Source: JACMLD01 sp047602295
Lineage (GTDB): Bacteria > Bacteroidota > Bacteroidia > Chitinophagales > Chitinophagaceae
DNA length: 64,000 bases
Assembly (NCBI GenBank): GCA_047602295.1
Contig: JASGHP010000001.1
Location: 2,108,001 to 2,172,000 of the forward strand
Direction of reading: 5' to 3'
Shown: positions 45,191-52,518 of the stretch, in pieces
How the letters are laid out: each line of letters opens with the position of its first letter
Numbering within the stretch: position 1 is the first letter of the stretch
Notes under the pieces: model-generated
The model's database searches: none
Told to the model about the DNA's origin: nothing
The model's input: only the letters and a program-made list of their open reading frames with translations
Position numbers and translations under genes: made by a program

Positions 45191-46027
45191 ATGGCAATTT
45201 TAATAGCAGATAGCGGAGCCACCAAAGCAGAATGGTGTTTGCTGGGAGGAAAAAAAGCAAAAACCGTTCTTACCCAGGGAATGAGCCCATATTTTTTGAG
45301 CAGTGAACAGGTGCAGGAAATTTTACGCACAGAACTTTTGCCCAAAATAAAAGATCAGCAGGTAGATGAGATTTTTTATTACGGTACTGGTTGCCTCGAC
45401 CCTCGCAATGCCAGCATGATGAAATCCGCCATTGGCAAAGTTTTTAAGGGTGCTAAAATTACAGTAGAGCATGATTTGTCTGGTATAGCAAAAGCTGCCT
45501 GCGGACATAGCAAAGGTGTAGCAAATATTTTAGGCACTGGCAGCAATGCTTGTTTCTTTAATGGGAAGAAAGTGGTGAAGAATAGTCCTGGTCTTGGTTA
45601 TGTATTGGGCGATGAAGGCAGTGGTGCATATTTGGGCAGAAAAGTAATACAATATTATTTGTACGGCACTTTTGATGAAGAGCTGCAATACAAGTTTAAC
45701 GACAAATACAAAAGCAACGCAGCTGCTATATTGGAAAATGTGTACAGGAAGCCGTTGCCCAACAGGTACCTGGCAGGCTTTTGTCTTTTCCTGGCAGAGA
45801 ACCGCGGGCATTACATGATTGAGAATATTATTGAGGACGGATTAAATGATTTTTTCTTTACGCATCTTTGCAAACTGAGCGAAAGCTGGAAATACCCTAT
45901 TCATTTTGTAGGAAGTGTTGGTTTTGGTTTTAAAGATGTGATAAAGGAACTGTGCCACAGTTATGAATTTGAATTGGGCAAGATTTTGAAAAAACCTATG
46001 GAAGGATTAATTGAATACCACCGATAA
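45191..46027 (+). CDS. BadF/BadG-type sugar kinase (N-acetylglucosamine/muramic acid kinase-like)
   Basis: 278 residues from ATG 45191, which starts exactly at the phosphate-1 motif MAILIADSGATKAEWCLL; the frame extends 18 residues upstream but without support. The ASKHA fold is also shown by the IVHDLSGIAKAACGH-like phosphate-2 region (EHDLSGIAKAACG) and the adenosine/linker IANILGTGSNACFF...GDEGSGAYLGRK. Members phosphorylate GlcNAc or MurNAc. It ends 9 bases before murQ, so a role in peptidoglycan amino-sugar recycling is likely. Substrate is inferred from the neighbour. Confidence 0.85.
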   Translation: MAILIADSGATKAEWCLLGGKKAKTVLTQGMSPYFLSSEQVQEILRTELLPKIKDQQVDEIFYYGTGCLDPRNASMMKSAIGKVFKGAKITVEHDLSGIAKAACGHSKGVANILGTGSNACFFNGKKVVKNSPGLGYVLGDEGSGAYLGRKVIQYYLYGTFDEELQYKFNDKYKSNAAAILENVYRKPLPNRYLAGFCLFLAENRGHYMIENIIEDGLNDFFFTHLCKLSESWKYPIHFVGSVGFGFKDVIKELCHSYEFELGKILKKPMEGLIEYHR

Positions 46028-46036
46028 TTGTTGAAT

Positions 46037-46849
46037 ATGTCTTTTGAAAAGTTTACAGAGCAACCTGGCAAGTATCGCAATCTTGACAAGATGAGTGTGC
46101 AGGAAATTTTGCAGCACATTAATGAAGAAGATAAAACCGTGCCACTGGCTGTAGAGAAAGCAATACCGCAAATTGAAAAATTGGCTTCTATTATTAGTAA
46201 TAAAATGCTGGATGGCGGAAGACTGTTTTACATTGGTGCTGGCACAAGCGGACGTTTAGGTATTTTAGATGCCAGTGAAATACCGCCAACATATGGCATG
46301 CCTTATGGATTGGTTATAGGCATTATCGCCGGTGGACAGGAAGCTATTCAAAAACCAGTTGAAAATGCAGAAGACAGTACTACACAAGGTTGGCTTGATT
46401 TAGAAGAACACATGATTAGCGATAAAGATGTAGTAATTGGCATTGCAGCCAGTGGTACTACGCCTTATGTAATTGCAGCGGTAAAAGAAAGCCGCAGCCG
46501 CGGTATAATAACGGGTTGTATCACCTGCAATCCGGGTAGCCCGTTGGGTGATGCAGTGGAGTTTCCCATTGAAGTAGTTGTGGGGCCAGAGTTTGTTACG
46601 GGTAGCACACGCATGAAAAGCGGCACCGCACAAAAGCTGGTGCTTAATATGATCTCTACTGCTGTAATGATTCAAATTGGCAGGGTAGAAGATAATAAGA
46701 TGGTGAACATGAAGCTGAGCAATGATAAGTTGGTAGACCGTGGCACCAAAATGGTGATGGATATTTTGAGGCTGACTGATTATGACAAAGCAAAAAATCT
46801 TTTATTGAAATACGGCAGCGTGAAGAAAGCGGTTGAGTTTGGAAAGTAA
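46037..46849 (+). CDS. murQ: N-acetylmuramic acid 6-phosphate etherase
   Basis: 270 residues from ATG 46037 (TTG three codons earlier is weaker). SIS-domain etherase signature is complete: FYIGAGTSGRLGILDASEIPPTYG near residues 60-85, IGIAASGTTPYVIAAV near 140, and GPEFVTGSTRMKSGTAQKLVLNMIST near 190-215. MurQ cleaves the lactyl ether of MurNAc-6-phosphate to give GlcNAc-6-phosphate and D-lactate in the cytosol. Paired with the upstream sugar kinase it forms a muropeptide salvage operon. Confidence 0.95.
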   Translation: MSFEKFTEQPGKYRNLDKMSVQEILQHINEEDKTVPLAVEKAIPQIEKLASIISNKMLDGGRLFYIGAGTSGRLGILDASEIPPTYGMPYGLVIGIIAGGQEAIQKPVENAEDSTTQGWLDLEEHMISDKDVVIGIAASGTTPYVIAAVKESRSRGIITGCITCNPGSPLGDAVEFPIEVVVGPEFVTGSTRMKSGTAQKLVLNMISTAVMIQIGRVEDNKMVNMKLSNDKLVDRGTKMVMDILRLTDYDKAKNLLLKYGSVKKAVEFGK

Positions 46850-47043
46850 GTAATGTGATAAATGTGGAAACGTGACAAATGTGCTAATGAGGATTGTTGT
46901 ACGGGCAATCCCTACAATTATCTTATACGCAAACTTATTATTGCTGCCCACTAGCTACTCACCACTACCCACTCACTTTTTCCCACTCGCCACCTAAATG
47001 TTAACGCTGACACAATAAAAAATATTTGGATAAGGCATTGTTG
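46850..47043. repeat. Intergenic cluster of short dispersed repeats
   Basis: No gene. Starts with GTGATAAATGTGGAAACGTG (46855 onward), whose core AATGTGGAAA-YGTGACAAATGTG returns at 51051. The middle has a TGTACGGGCAATCCCTACA hairpin-like piece and, at 46955-46985, an ACTCACCACT/ACCCACTCAC array related to the sequence found inside aroA at 54246. Repeats from three families in 190 bases. Confidence 0.6.
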
Positions 47044-47069
47044 AGGCTGTATATTGCTACAGCCTTTTT
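47044..47069 (+). terminator. Rho-independent terminator downstream of murQ
   Basis: Perfect 8-bp stem AGGCTGTA / TACAGCCT, loop TATTGC, followed by TTTTTC. It lies about 195 bases after murQ and 75 before the next gene, so it may end the kinase-murQ transcript. Confidence 0.7.
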
Positions 47070-47143
47070 CTATTTATAGTATAACAGGGAAGGAGCTTTT
47101 AAAATTTTTTGTCTTATTAAAGATCAGCGTGGAGTGAATTATT

Positions 47144-47707
47144 ATGCAGGACATTGAACCTTTTTACAACTGGCGCCATATTTATATCAGCGAAGAAGAT
47201 GAACGTTCACCTTTCTATGGACGTGTGTACTCTGAATTTGAATTTTCTCAAACTGTTTACAACTATTATATACATCCGCAGTGGGACGATTTTGGATCGA
47301 AGACATTGTACATGAAAGTGATTATGGCGGATTATGAAGAGCGCTATGTAATTGTTGAGTTGATAGGTGAATGGAACGATGCCATAGAAAACGATATCAT
47401 GGAAATGAAGCGGGAAGTAATGGATGTTTTCTTTGGCCAGGGCATTAATAAATTTATATTGATTGCAGAGAACGTGCTCAACTTTCATAGCGATACAAAA
47501 GATTATTACGAAGAATGGTTTGAAGAAGTGACTGATGAAAACGGCTGGGTTGTTATTTTAAACATGCCCGAACAAACACAGCACGATTTTAAAAAAGCAA
47601 AACTGAACCGTTATCTTGAATTAATGCAGATAGACAACTGGCGTGTTTACAAACCATTTCACCTCTTTAAAAAAATAGATGCAGAGATTATGAACAGGCT
47701 GAGTTAA
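47144..47707 (+). CDS. Conserved hypothetical protein
   Basis: 187 residues, acidic and rich in aromatic residues, no signal peptide or membrane segment. N terminus MQDIEPFYNWRHIYISEEDERSPFYGR; middle VIVELIGEWNDAIENDIMEMKREVMDVFFGQGINKFILIAENVLNFH suggests alternating strands and helices of a STAS-like or Rossmann-like fold; end DNWRVYKPFHLFKKI. I know similar uncharacterised proteins from this phylum but no function. It stands alone between a terminator and the aromatic operon promoter. Confidence 0.75.
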   Translation: MQDIEPFYNWRHIYISEEDERSPFYGRVYSEFEFSQTVYNYYIHPQWDDFGSKTLYMKVIMADYEERYVIVELIGEWNDAIENDIMEMKREVMDVFFGQGINKFILIAENVLNFHSDTKDYYEEWFEEVTDENGWVVILNMPEQTQHDFKKAKLNRYLELMQIDNWRVYKPFHLFKKIDAEIMNRLS

Positions 47708-47764
47708 CAATCGTTAGCTTTTCCGCTGCTAGCCTGCGTTTCAGCAAATATTTAAGTAAATAAT

Positions 47765-47795
47765 TTTGGCGCTTTGCAATTAGTCGTTATTTTTG
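47765..47795 (+). promoter_or_regulatory. Consensus Bacteroidota promoter of the aromatic amino acid operon
   Basis: TTTG at 47765-47768, a 19-base spacer, then TATTTTTG at 47788-47795. Both boxes and the spacing match the Bacteroidota sigma-A consensus (TTTG-N19-TAnnTTTG) without mismatch. Start of transcription is expected about 5-8 bases further, right at or just before the leader peptide ATG at 47804. Confidence 0.8.
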
Positions 47796-47803
47796 CGGCA
47801 GTC

Positions 47804-47878
47804 ATGGTAATCAACAAAACATATTTTGGTTTTTATTTTTACTTCTACTTTAGTGAGAAGCGGGGATGCTTTTGTTGA
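47804..47878 (+). CDS. Phe/Tyr-rich leader peptide of the aromatic operon (attenuator)
   Basis: 24 codons from ATG 47804 to TGA 47876-47878. Codons 7-16 read YFGFYFYFYF, that is nine aromatic residues in ten. Such a run of regulatory codons is the mark of a transcription attenuator responding to charged tRNA-Phe and tRNA-Tyr. It is followed, 35 bases past its stop, by a strong terminator hairpin, and 150 bases later by pheA, the Phe branch enzyme. The stretch CGGGGA (codons 20-21) can pair with the TCCCC of the terminator 5' arm, so a ribosome stalled on the aromatic codons would leave it free for an antiterminator. Previously unannotated in all likelihood because of its size. Confidence 0.85.
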   Translation: MVINKTYFGFYFYFYFSEKRGCFC

Positions 47879-47913
47879 AACACTAACACTGAAAATAGTA
47901 AAACAACATAGAG

Positions 47914-47944
47914 AGTCCCCCGGTTATCGGGGGACTTTTTTTTA
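47914..47944 (+). terminator. Attenuator terminator upstream of pheA
   Basis: Stem AGTCCCCCG / CGGGGGACT (9 bp, perfect, 47914-47922 and 47928-47936), loop GTTAT, followed by eight T. It lies between the Phe/Tyr leader peptide and pheA, where read-through is required for operon expression. Competing pairing with 47862-47866 is short (five GC-rich pairs), so the antiterminator is the weaker structure. Confidence 0.85.
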
Positions 47945-48000
47945 CCCCATCCCTTCCCCTAAAGGGGTGGTAAAATCTCTCCCCTTTAGGGGTGGGGGTA
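47944..48000. repeat. CCCCTTTAGGGG-type inverted repeat before pheA
   Basis: Imperfect hairpin whose arms are TACCCC...CCCCTAAAGGGG and CCCCTTTAGGGGTGGGGGTA. It belongs to the same repeat family that lies in front of three later genes of this operon (51269, 52532, 53568), here in inverted double form. Confidence 0.7.
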
Positions 48001-48028
48001 GGAGATAAGGGGGTGCAACAAATAAATT

Positions 48029-48859
48029 ATGGACACAAAAGTTTCGATACAGGGTTACGAAGGAAGTTTTCACCAGGTGGCGGCGCAACAATTCTTTGGT
48101 AAGACAGTGCAGGTGATTCCATGCGCTACTTTTCGCGAGGTAATAAAAATTGCCAGCAATAAAAAAGAAAGTGATGGCGGTGTAATGGCGATAGAAAATT
48201 CCATTGCAGGCAGCATTCTTCCTAACTACAACCTGCTGCAGAAAAGCAATCTTAAAATTGTTGGCGAAATCTACTTGCAGATAAGGCAAAATCTGATGGT
48301 TAATCCTGGTGTAAAGCTGGAAGATATTCGCGAAGTACATTCTCACCCAATGGCTATTCAGCAATGTTTTGGTTTTCTTGATAAATACAACTGGAAGCTG
48401 ATTGAAACAGAAGACACTGCTTTAAGTGCAAAGCATGTGCAACAACACAGAAGCAAACATGTGGCTGCTATTGCAAGCAAACTGGCAGCAGAGCTTTTTA
48501 ACCTGCATGTTATTGCGCCCAATATCCATACCATGAAAAATAATTACACCCGCTTTTTGATTCTGCAACGTGAAGACAGTAAGGCAGAACAAGAACAGGC
48601 AGATAAAGCTTCGGTAAATTTTCATACAGATCATTCACGTGGTAGCCTTGCAAAAGTGCTTACAAAAATTGCAGAAGGAGGTATCAATCTTAGCAAACTG
48701 CAAAGCTTTCCGATTCCTGGCAGTGATTGGCGATACAGTTTTCATGCAGATATGGAGTTTGAGAGCCTTGAACAATTTCATAGTGTAATGGAAGAAATAA
48801 AACCATTAACAGAAGAAGTAAAGATTTACGGCATTTATAAAAAAGGAAGAACGGTGTGA
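48029..48859 (+). CDS. pheA: Prephenate dehydratase
   Basis: 276 residues. The catalytic PDT domain shows VSIQGYEGSFHQVAAQQFF, GVMAIENSIAGSILPNYNLL (substrate site), HSHPMAIQQC, ETEDTALSAKHVQ and NYTRFLIL; the C-terminal ACT domain shows TDHSRGSLAKVLTKIAEGGINLSKLQSFPIPGSDWRYSFHAD, which binds Phe for feedback inhibition. It converts prephenate to phenylpyruvate. No chorismate mutase domain is fused; that activity is on the DAHP synthase downstream. First structural gene of the operon, behind the Phe/Tyr attenuator. Confidence 0.95.
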   Translation: MDTKVSIQGYEGSFHQVAAQQFFGKTVQVIPCATFREVIKIASNKKESDGGVMAIENSIAGSILPNYNLLQKSNLKIVGEIYLQIRQNLMVNPGVKLEDIREVHSHPMAIQQCFGFLDKYNWKLIETEDTALSAKHVQQHRSKHVAAIASKLAAELFNLHVIAPNIHTMKNNYTRFLILQREDSKAEQEQADKASVNFHTDHSRGSLAKVLTKIAEGGINLSKLQSFPIPGSDWRYSFHADMEFESLEQFHSVMEEIKPLTEEVKIYGIYKKGRTV

Positions 48860-49024
48860 CGGTGAGTGGTGAGTAGCCAGTAGGGGCGAAAGGCCTTTCG
48901 TCCATTGCAGAAGAAAATGATTGTAGAGAAAGGGCACGCCCTGTCTCGAAAAAAAGGAAGTTTAAAAATAGTGATGAAGCATCTTTAAAAGAAATCAGAC
49001 ATCATTACATCAGACATCAGACAT
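48860..49024. repeat. Spacer of dispersed repeats between pheA and aminotransferase gene
   Basis: 165 bases without a gene. Contains GGTGAGTGGTGAGTAGCCA (48861, the complement of the CTCACCACT family), a GGGGCGAAAGGCCTTTCGTC palindrome near 48885, and at 48990-49024 the unit AGAAATCAGACATCA...ACATCAGACAT that recurs at 60198-60225. The last copy runs straight into the ATG of the next gene. Confidence 0.65.
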
Positions 49025-50188
49025 ATGATCCAGACATCAAAACGTTTAGAAGGCATTGGCGAATATTATTTCTCGCAGAAATTGCGTGAGATAGATGAGC
49101 TGAACAAGCAAGGCAAAAATATCATCAGTCTTGGTATCGGCAGCCCCGATTTGCCGCCACATCCGGATGTAATAAAAGTATTGCAGGAAGAAAGTGCTAA
49201 ACCAAATACACATGCATACCAGAGTTACAAAGGATCGCCTGTGTTGCGCACTGCTATCAGCAACTGGTACAAAACCTGGTACAAAGTTGATCTAAATCCC
49301 GATACAGAAATATTGCCATTGATAGGTAGCAAAGAAGGCATCATGCATATTTGCATGACTTACCTCAACGAAGGTGATGAAGTATTGGTACCTAATCCTG
49401 GTTATCCAACGTATACAAGTGCTGTAAAACTTGCAGGCGGCACCATTAAAGCATATAATTTATCAGCAGCAACTAATTGGCAACCGGATTTTGCAGCATT
49501 GGATGCAACTGATCTTAGTAAAGTGAAATTGATGTTTGTGAATTATCCGCATATGCCAACAGGTCAATTGCCAACGGTAGAATTTTTTACAAAGCTGGTG
49601 CAATGGGCAAAAAGCAAAGGCATTCTTATTGTGCATGACAATCCATACAGTTTTATATTGAATGATAGCCCAATGAGTTTGTTAAGCGTAGAAGGGGCTA
49701 AGGATTGTGTGATGGAATTAAATTCTCTCAGCAAATCTCAGAATATGGCGGGCTGGCGTGTGGGCATGCTGTGTGCTTCCAAAGAAAGAATAGATGAAGT
49801 GTTGCGCTTTAAAAGCAATATGGACAGCGGTATGTTTCTGCCATTGCAATTAGCTGCCGCAAAAGCATTAGGGCTTGGCAAAGACTGGTACGATTCCATT
49901 AATAAAGTGTATCGTGCAAGAAGAGAAAAAGTATTTGCATTACTTGAATTGTTGCAATGCTCTTTTAGCCAAGACCAGGTAGGGATGTTTGTATGGGCAA
50001 AAATACCCGCAGGCTATAAAGATGGTTATGCATTAAGTGATGAAGTATTGTACAATGCCAACGTGTTTATCACTCCCGGTGGCATATTTGGTAGTGAAGG
50101 CAATGATTATGTTCGTGTAAGCCTTTGCTGCAAAGAAGAAAATATTGCAGAGAGTATAAAAAGAGTAAAAGATTGTTTAGTAAAATAA
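49025..50188 (+). CDS. Class I/II PLP-dependent aminotransferase (aromatic branch)
   Basis: 387 residues. Fold type I signature: IISLGIGSPDLPPHPDVI, HAYQSYKGSPVLRTAISNWY, ADQVLVPNPGYPTYTSAVKLAGG (EVLVPNPGYPTY), FVNYPHMPTG, IVHDNPYSFILND and the PLP lysine block ELNSLSKSQNMAGWRVGM (Lys in SLSKS). Probably transfers amino groups to phenylpyruvate and hydroxyphenylpyruvate given its place between pheA and tyrA. Aspartate, DAP or prephenate specificity cannot be excluded. It lies 9 bases before tyrA, so one transcript. Confidence 0.88.
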   Translation: MIQTSKRLEGIGEYYFSQKLREIDELNKQGKNIISLGIGSPDLPPHPDVIKVLQEESAKPNTHAYQSYKGSPVLRTAISNWYKTWYKVDLNPDTEILPLIGSKEGIMHICMTYLNEGDEVLVPNPGYPTYTSAVKLAGGTIKAYNLSAATNWQPDFAALDATDLSKVKLMFVNYPHMPTGQLPTVEFFTKLVQWAKSKGILIVHDNPYSFILNDSPMSLLSVEGAKDCVMELNSLSKSQNMAGWRVGMLCASKERIDEVLRFKSNMDSGMFLPLQLAAAKALGLGKDWYDSINKVYRARREKVFALLELLQCSFSQDQVGMFVWAKIPAGYKDGYALSDEVLYNANVFITPGGIFGSEGNDYVRVSLCCKEENIAESIKRVKDCLVK

Positions 50189-50197
50189 ACAGATGAT

Positions 50198-51046
50198 ATG
50201 TTTGATTCAATTACAATAATAGGTGTAGGCTTAATCAGTGGTTCTCTCAGCCTGGCGTTAAAAGACAAAGGCCTGGTGAAAAATGTTATTGGTGTAAGCA
50301 GAACAGAAGAAAGTATTAAAAGAGCATTGGAGCTGGGTTTAATAGATGAATCGCTACCATTGGAAGAAGCGATAGCAAAAAGTTCCTTGATTTATGTAGC
50401 CATACCTGTTGATGTAACCTTGCCCGTTATGCAGCGCATCATGGATTTGGTGACAGATAAAAATATTGTAGTAGACGCAGGTTCTACCAAAGGTGCATTA
50501 TGTCGTGCTATGGCGGATCATCCTATGCGCAGGCGTTTTGTAGCAAGCCATCCTATGTGGGGAACAGAATATAGCGGACCTGAAGCTGCTGTGCACAATG
50601 CATTTGTTGGCCGCACCTGTGTTATTTGCGAGAAGGAAAAAAGTGATGCAGATGCAGTAGCAGTGGTAGAAGAATTGTATAAGCAACTGGGCATGCATTT
50701 GATTTATATGGATGCAGAAAGCCACGATATGCATGCGGCGTATGTAAGCCATATCTCTCACATTACATCATTTGCTTTGGCCAATACGGTATTGGAAAAA
50801 GAAAAAGAAGAAGACGCCATATTTGAACTGGCAAGTGGTGGTTTTGAAAGCACTGTGCGTTTAGCAAAAAGCAACCCTGCTATGTGGGTGCCCGTCTTTA
50901 TGCAAAACAAAGAAAATGTACTGGATGTATTAAATGAACATATTTCTCAATTGAGAAAGTTTAAAGCATGTTTGGAGAAAGAGAATTATGGTTATTTATA
51001 TCAATTGATAGAAGATGCTAATAAGATAAGGCGAATAATTAAATAG
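50198..51046 (+). CDS. tyrA: Prephenate dehydrogenase
   Basis: 282 residues. NAD(P)-binding N terminus ITIIGVGLISGSLSLALKDKG, then SSLIYVAIPVDVTLPVM, VVDAGSTKGALCRAM, and the signature HPMWGTEYSGPEAA; the helical dimerisation half has AESHDMHAAYVSHISHITSFALAN and GGFESTVRLAKSNPAMW. It converts prephenate to 4-hydroxyphenylpyruvate. There is no fused ACT or chorismate mutase domain, so regulation would be at the operon level, where the attenuator senses Tyr as well as Phe. Confidence 0.93.
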   Translation: MFDSITIIGVGLISGSLSLALKDKGLVKNVIGVSRTEESIKRALELGLIDESLPLEEAIAKSSLIYVAIPVDVTLPVMQRIMDLVTDKNIVVDAGSTKGALCRAMADHPMRRRFVASHPMWGTEYSGPEAAVHNAFVGRTCVICEKEKSDADAVAVVEELYKQLGMHLIYMDAESHDMHAAYVSHISHITSFALANTVLEKEKEEDAIFELASGGFESTVRLAKSNPAMWVPVFMQNKENVLDVLNEHISQLRKFKACLEKENYGYLYQLIEDANKIRRIIK

Positions 51047-51299
51047 CTCTGATGAATGTGGAAATGTGACAAATGTGAAAATGTGGTAAATGCGATAACA
51101 GTGATGAATGCATAAAGTGAGATAGCGCGTAGGGCTTAATGTGAATAGCCCGGATGAAATCCGGGGAATGATAGGATACAGTACAAGAGTGCGACGCAAC
51201 GATGTTTAATAGATATTCAAAAGCTGGCAACATAATTTAATAAACATAAAAAAACGGCCCTTTTTATTCCCCTTTAGGGGTTAGGGGTTACCTTTACAA
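51047..51299. repeat. Intercistronic spacer carrying three repeat families
   Basis: 253 bases with no gene. GATGAATGTGGAAATGTGAC (51051) is a second copy of the 46855 element; AAGAGTGCGACGCAACGATG (51185) is a second copy of the 22407 element; CCCCTTTAGGGGTTAGGGGT (51269-51288) is a copy of the start-codon repeat. It sits in the middle of the aromatic operon, so it may hold processing or partial-termination sites. Confidence 0.7.
51269..51290. repeat. CCCCTTTAGGGG start-codon repeat, copy before DAHP synthase
   Basis: CCCCTTTAGGGGTTAGGGGT with a following TA, ending 10 bases before the ATG. Same family as the copies before pheA, aroB and aroA. Confidence 0.75.
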
Positions 51300-52388
51300 A
51301 TGCAAGCAATAGCAACAACAATGAAAGAAATCGTACAGGAGAAATGGAACAAGCGTCCATTGATCATTTCCGGTCCCTGCAGTGCTGAGACCGAAGAACA
51401 GTTAATAGCTACATCTCAGCGCCTGGCCAATACCGGCAAGATAGATATGCTGCGTGCCGGTATCTGGAAACCACGTACCAAGCCCGGTTTGTTTGAGGGC
51501 ATTGGCGCAAAAGGTTTACCCTGGTTGCAACAAGCTAAAAAATTAACTGGTTTGCCAACTACAGTTGAAGTAGCAACAGGTAAACAAGTGGAAGATGCGC
51601 TTACTTTTGATGTAGACGTTTTGTGGATTGGCGCACGTACAACAGTTAATCCTTTTAGCGTGCAGGAAGTTGCAGATGCATTGCGTGGCGTAGATGTACC
51701 TGTACTGATTAAAAATCCCATCAACCCTGATCTTGAATTGTGGAGCGGTGCTGTTGAACGTGTGGCAAGAGCAGGCGTAAAGCAAATTGGTTTAATACAC
51801 CGTGGTTTCTCTTCTTACGGTAATACAGAATACCGCAATGCACCTATGTGGCATTTGGCTATTGAAATGAAACGCCGCAATCCTGGTATGATGATCATCA
51901 ACGATCCTTCTCATATCTGTGGCCGCAGGGATATTTTGCAGGAAGTAGCACAAAAAGCAATTGACCTTGACTTTGATGGTTTGATGATAGAAAGCCACAT
52001 TGATCCTGATAATGCATGGAGCGATGCCAAACAACAGGTAACACCTGAGAAACTGGCTGAAATGCTGAGTTCAATTGTATGGAGAAAAGAAGATGTTGCT
52101 TCAGAAGAATACCATGCTGCATTGGAAAAATTGCGTCAGCAGATCAATCACCTTGATGATGAGATGATGCAGATTCTTGGTCAGCGTATGAAAATTGCAG
52201 ACCAGATTGGTAAATACAAAAAAGATAACAACATCACTATTTTGCAAACCAATCGCTGGAACGAAATATTGGAACGTGCATTTAAACGTGGCGAGAAATT
52301 AGGATTGGGCCAGGAGTTTATTACCAAATACCTGGATGCAGTGCACATGGAAAGCATTAATCACCAGACAAAGGTGATGAACAGCTAA
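51300..52388 (+). CDS. Bifunctional DAHP synthase / chorismate mutase
   Basis: 362 residues. Residues 20-265 are a type I-beta DAHP synthase: KRPLIISGPCSAETEEQL, MLRAGIWKPRTKPGLFEG, VLWIGARTTVNPFSVQEVADAL, VLIKNPINPDLELW, IGLIHRGFSSYG, IINDPSHICGRRDI and GLMIESHIDPDNAWSDA. Residues about 275-362 form an AroQ-type chorismate mutase (LEKLRQQINHLDDEMMQILGQRMKIADQIGKYKK). The fusion is known in Bacteroidota; the mutase supplies prephenate to the PheA and TyrA encoded upstream and also can act as a sensor for feedback. Start ATG at 51300; an internal ATG at 51321 would shorten it by 7 residues. Confidence 0.93.
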   Translation: MQAIATTMKEIVQEKWNKRPLIISGPCSAETEEQLIATSQRLANTGKIDMLRAGIWKPRTKPGLFEGIGAKGLPWLQQAKKLTGLPTTVEVATGKQVEDALTFDVDVLWIGARTTVNPFSVQEVADALRGVDVPVLIKNPINPDLELWSGAVERVARAGVKQIGLIHRGFSSYGNTEYRNAPMWHLAIEMKRRNPGMMIINDPSHICGRRDILQEVAQKAIDLDFDGLMIESHIDPDNAWSDAKQQVTPEKLAEMLSSIVWRKEDVASEEYHAALEKLRQQINHLDDEMMQILGQRMKIADQIGKYKKDNNITILQTNRWNEILERAFKRGEKLGLGQEFITKYLDAVHMESINHQTKVMNS

Positions 52389-52442
52389 ACACCCTCTCTC
52401 CACCCAAAGGGAGAGTTGGTCGGAGCATTTTTATATTTTTTA

Positions 52443-52476
52443 CAGCTTGAGAGATTGAATAAAATCTCTCAAGCTG
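52443..52476 (+). other. Perfect 14-bp intercistronic hairpin without T tract
   Basis: CAGCTTGAGAGATT / AATCTCTCAAGCTG with loop GAATAA. The 3' flank is GATTTCGG, not T-rich, so it is unlikely to be a terminator; an mRNA-stabilising or processing hairpin between the DAHP synthase and aroB genes is more likely. Confidence 0.7.
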
Positions 52477-52518
52477 ATTTCGGAGAATATTCATCAATTT
52501 TAATTAATTCCATTAGTA

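Noticed and set aside
47944..48000. Second terminator of the attenuator
   Set aside because: The hairpin is strong but has no T tract and belongs to a dispersed repeat family found before other genes of the operon.
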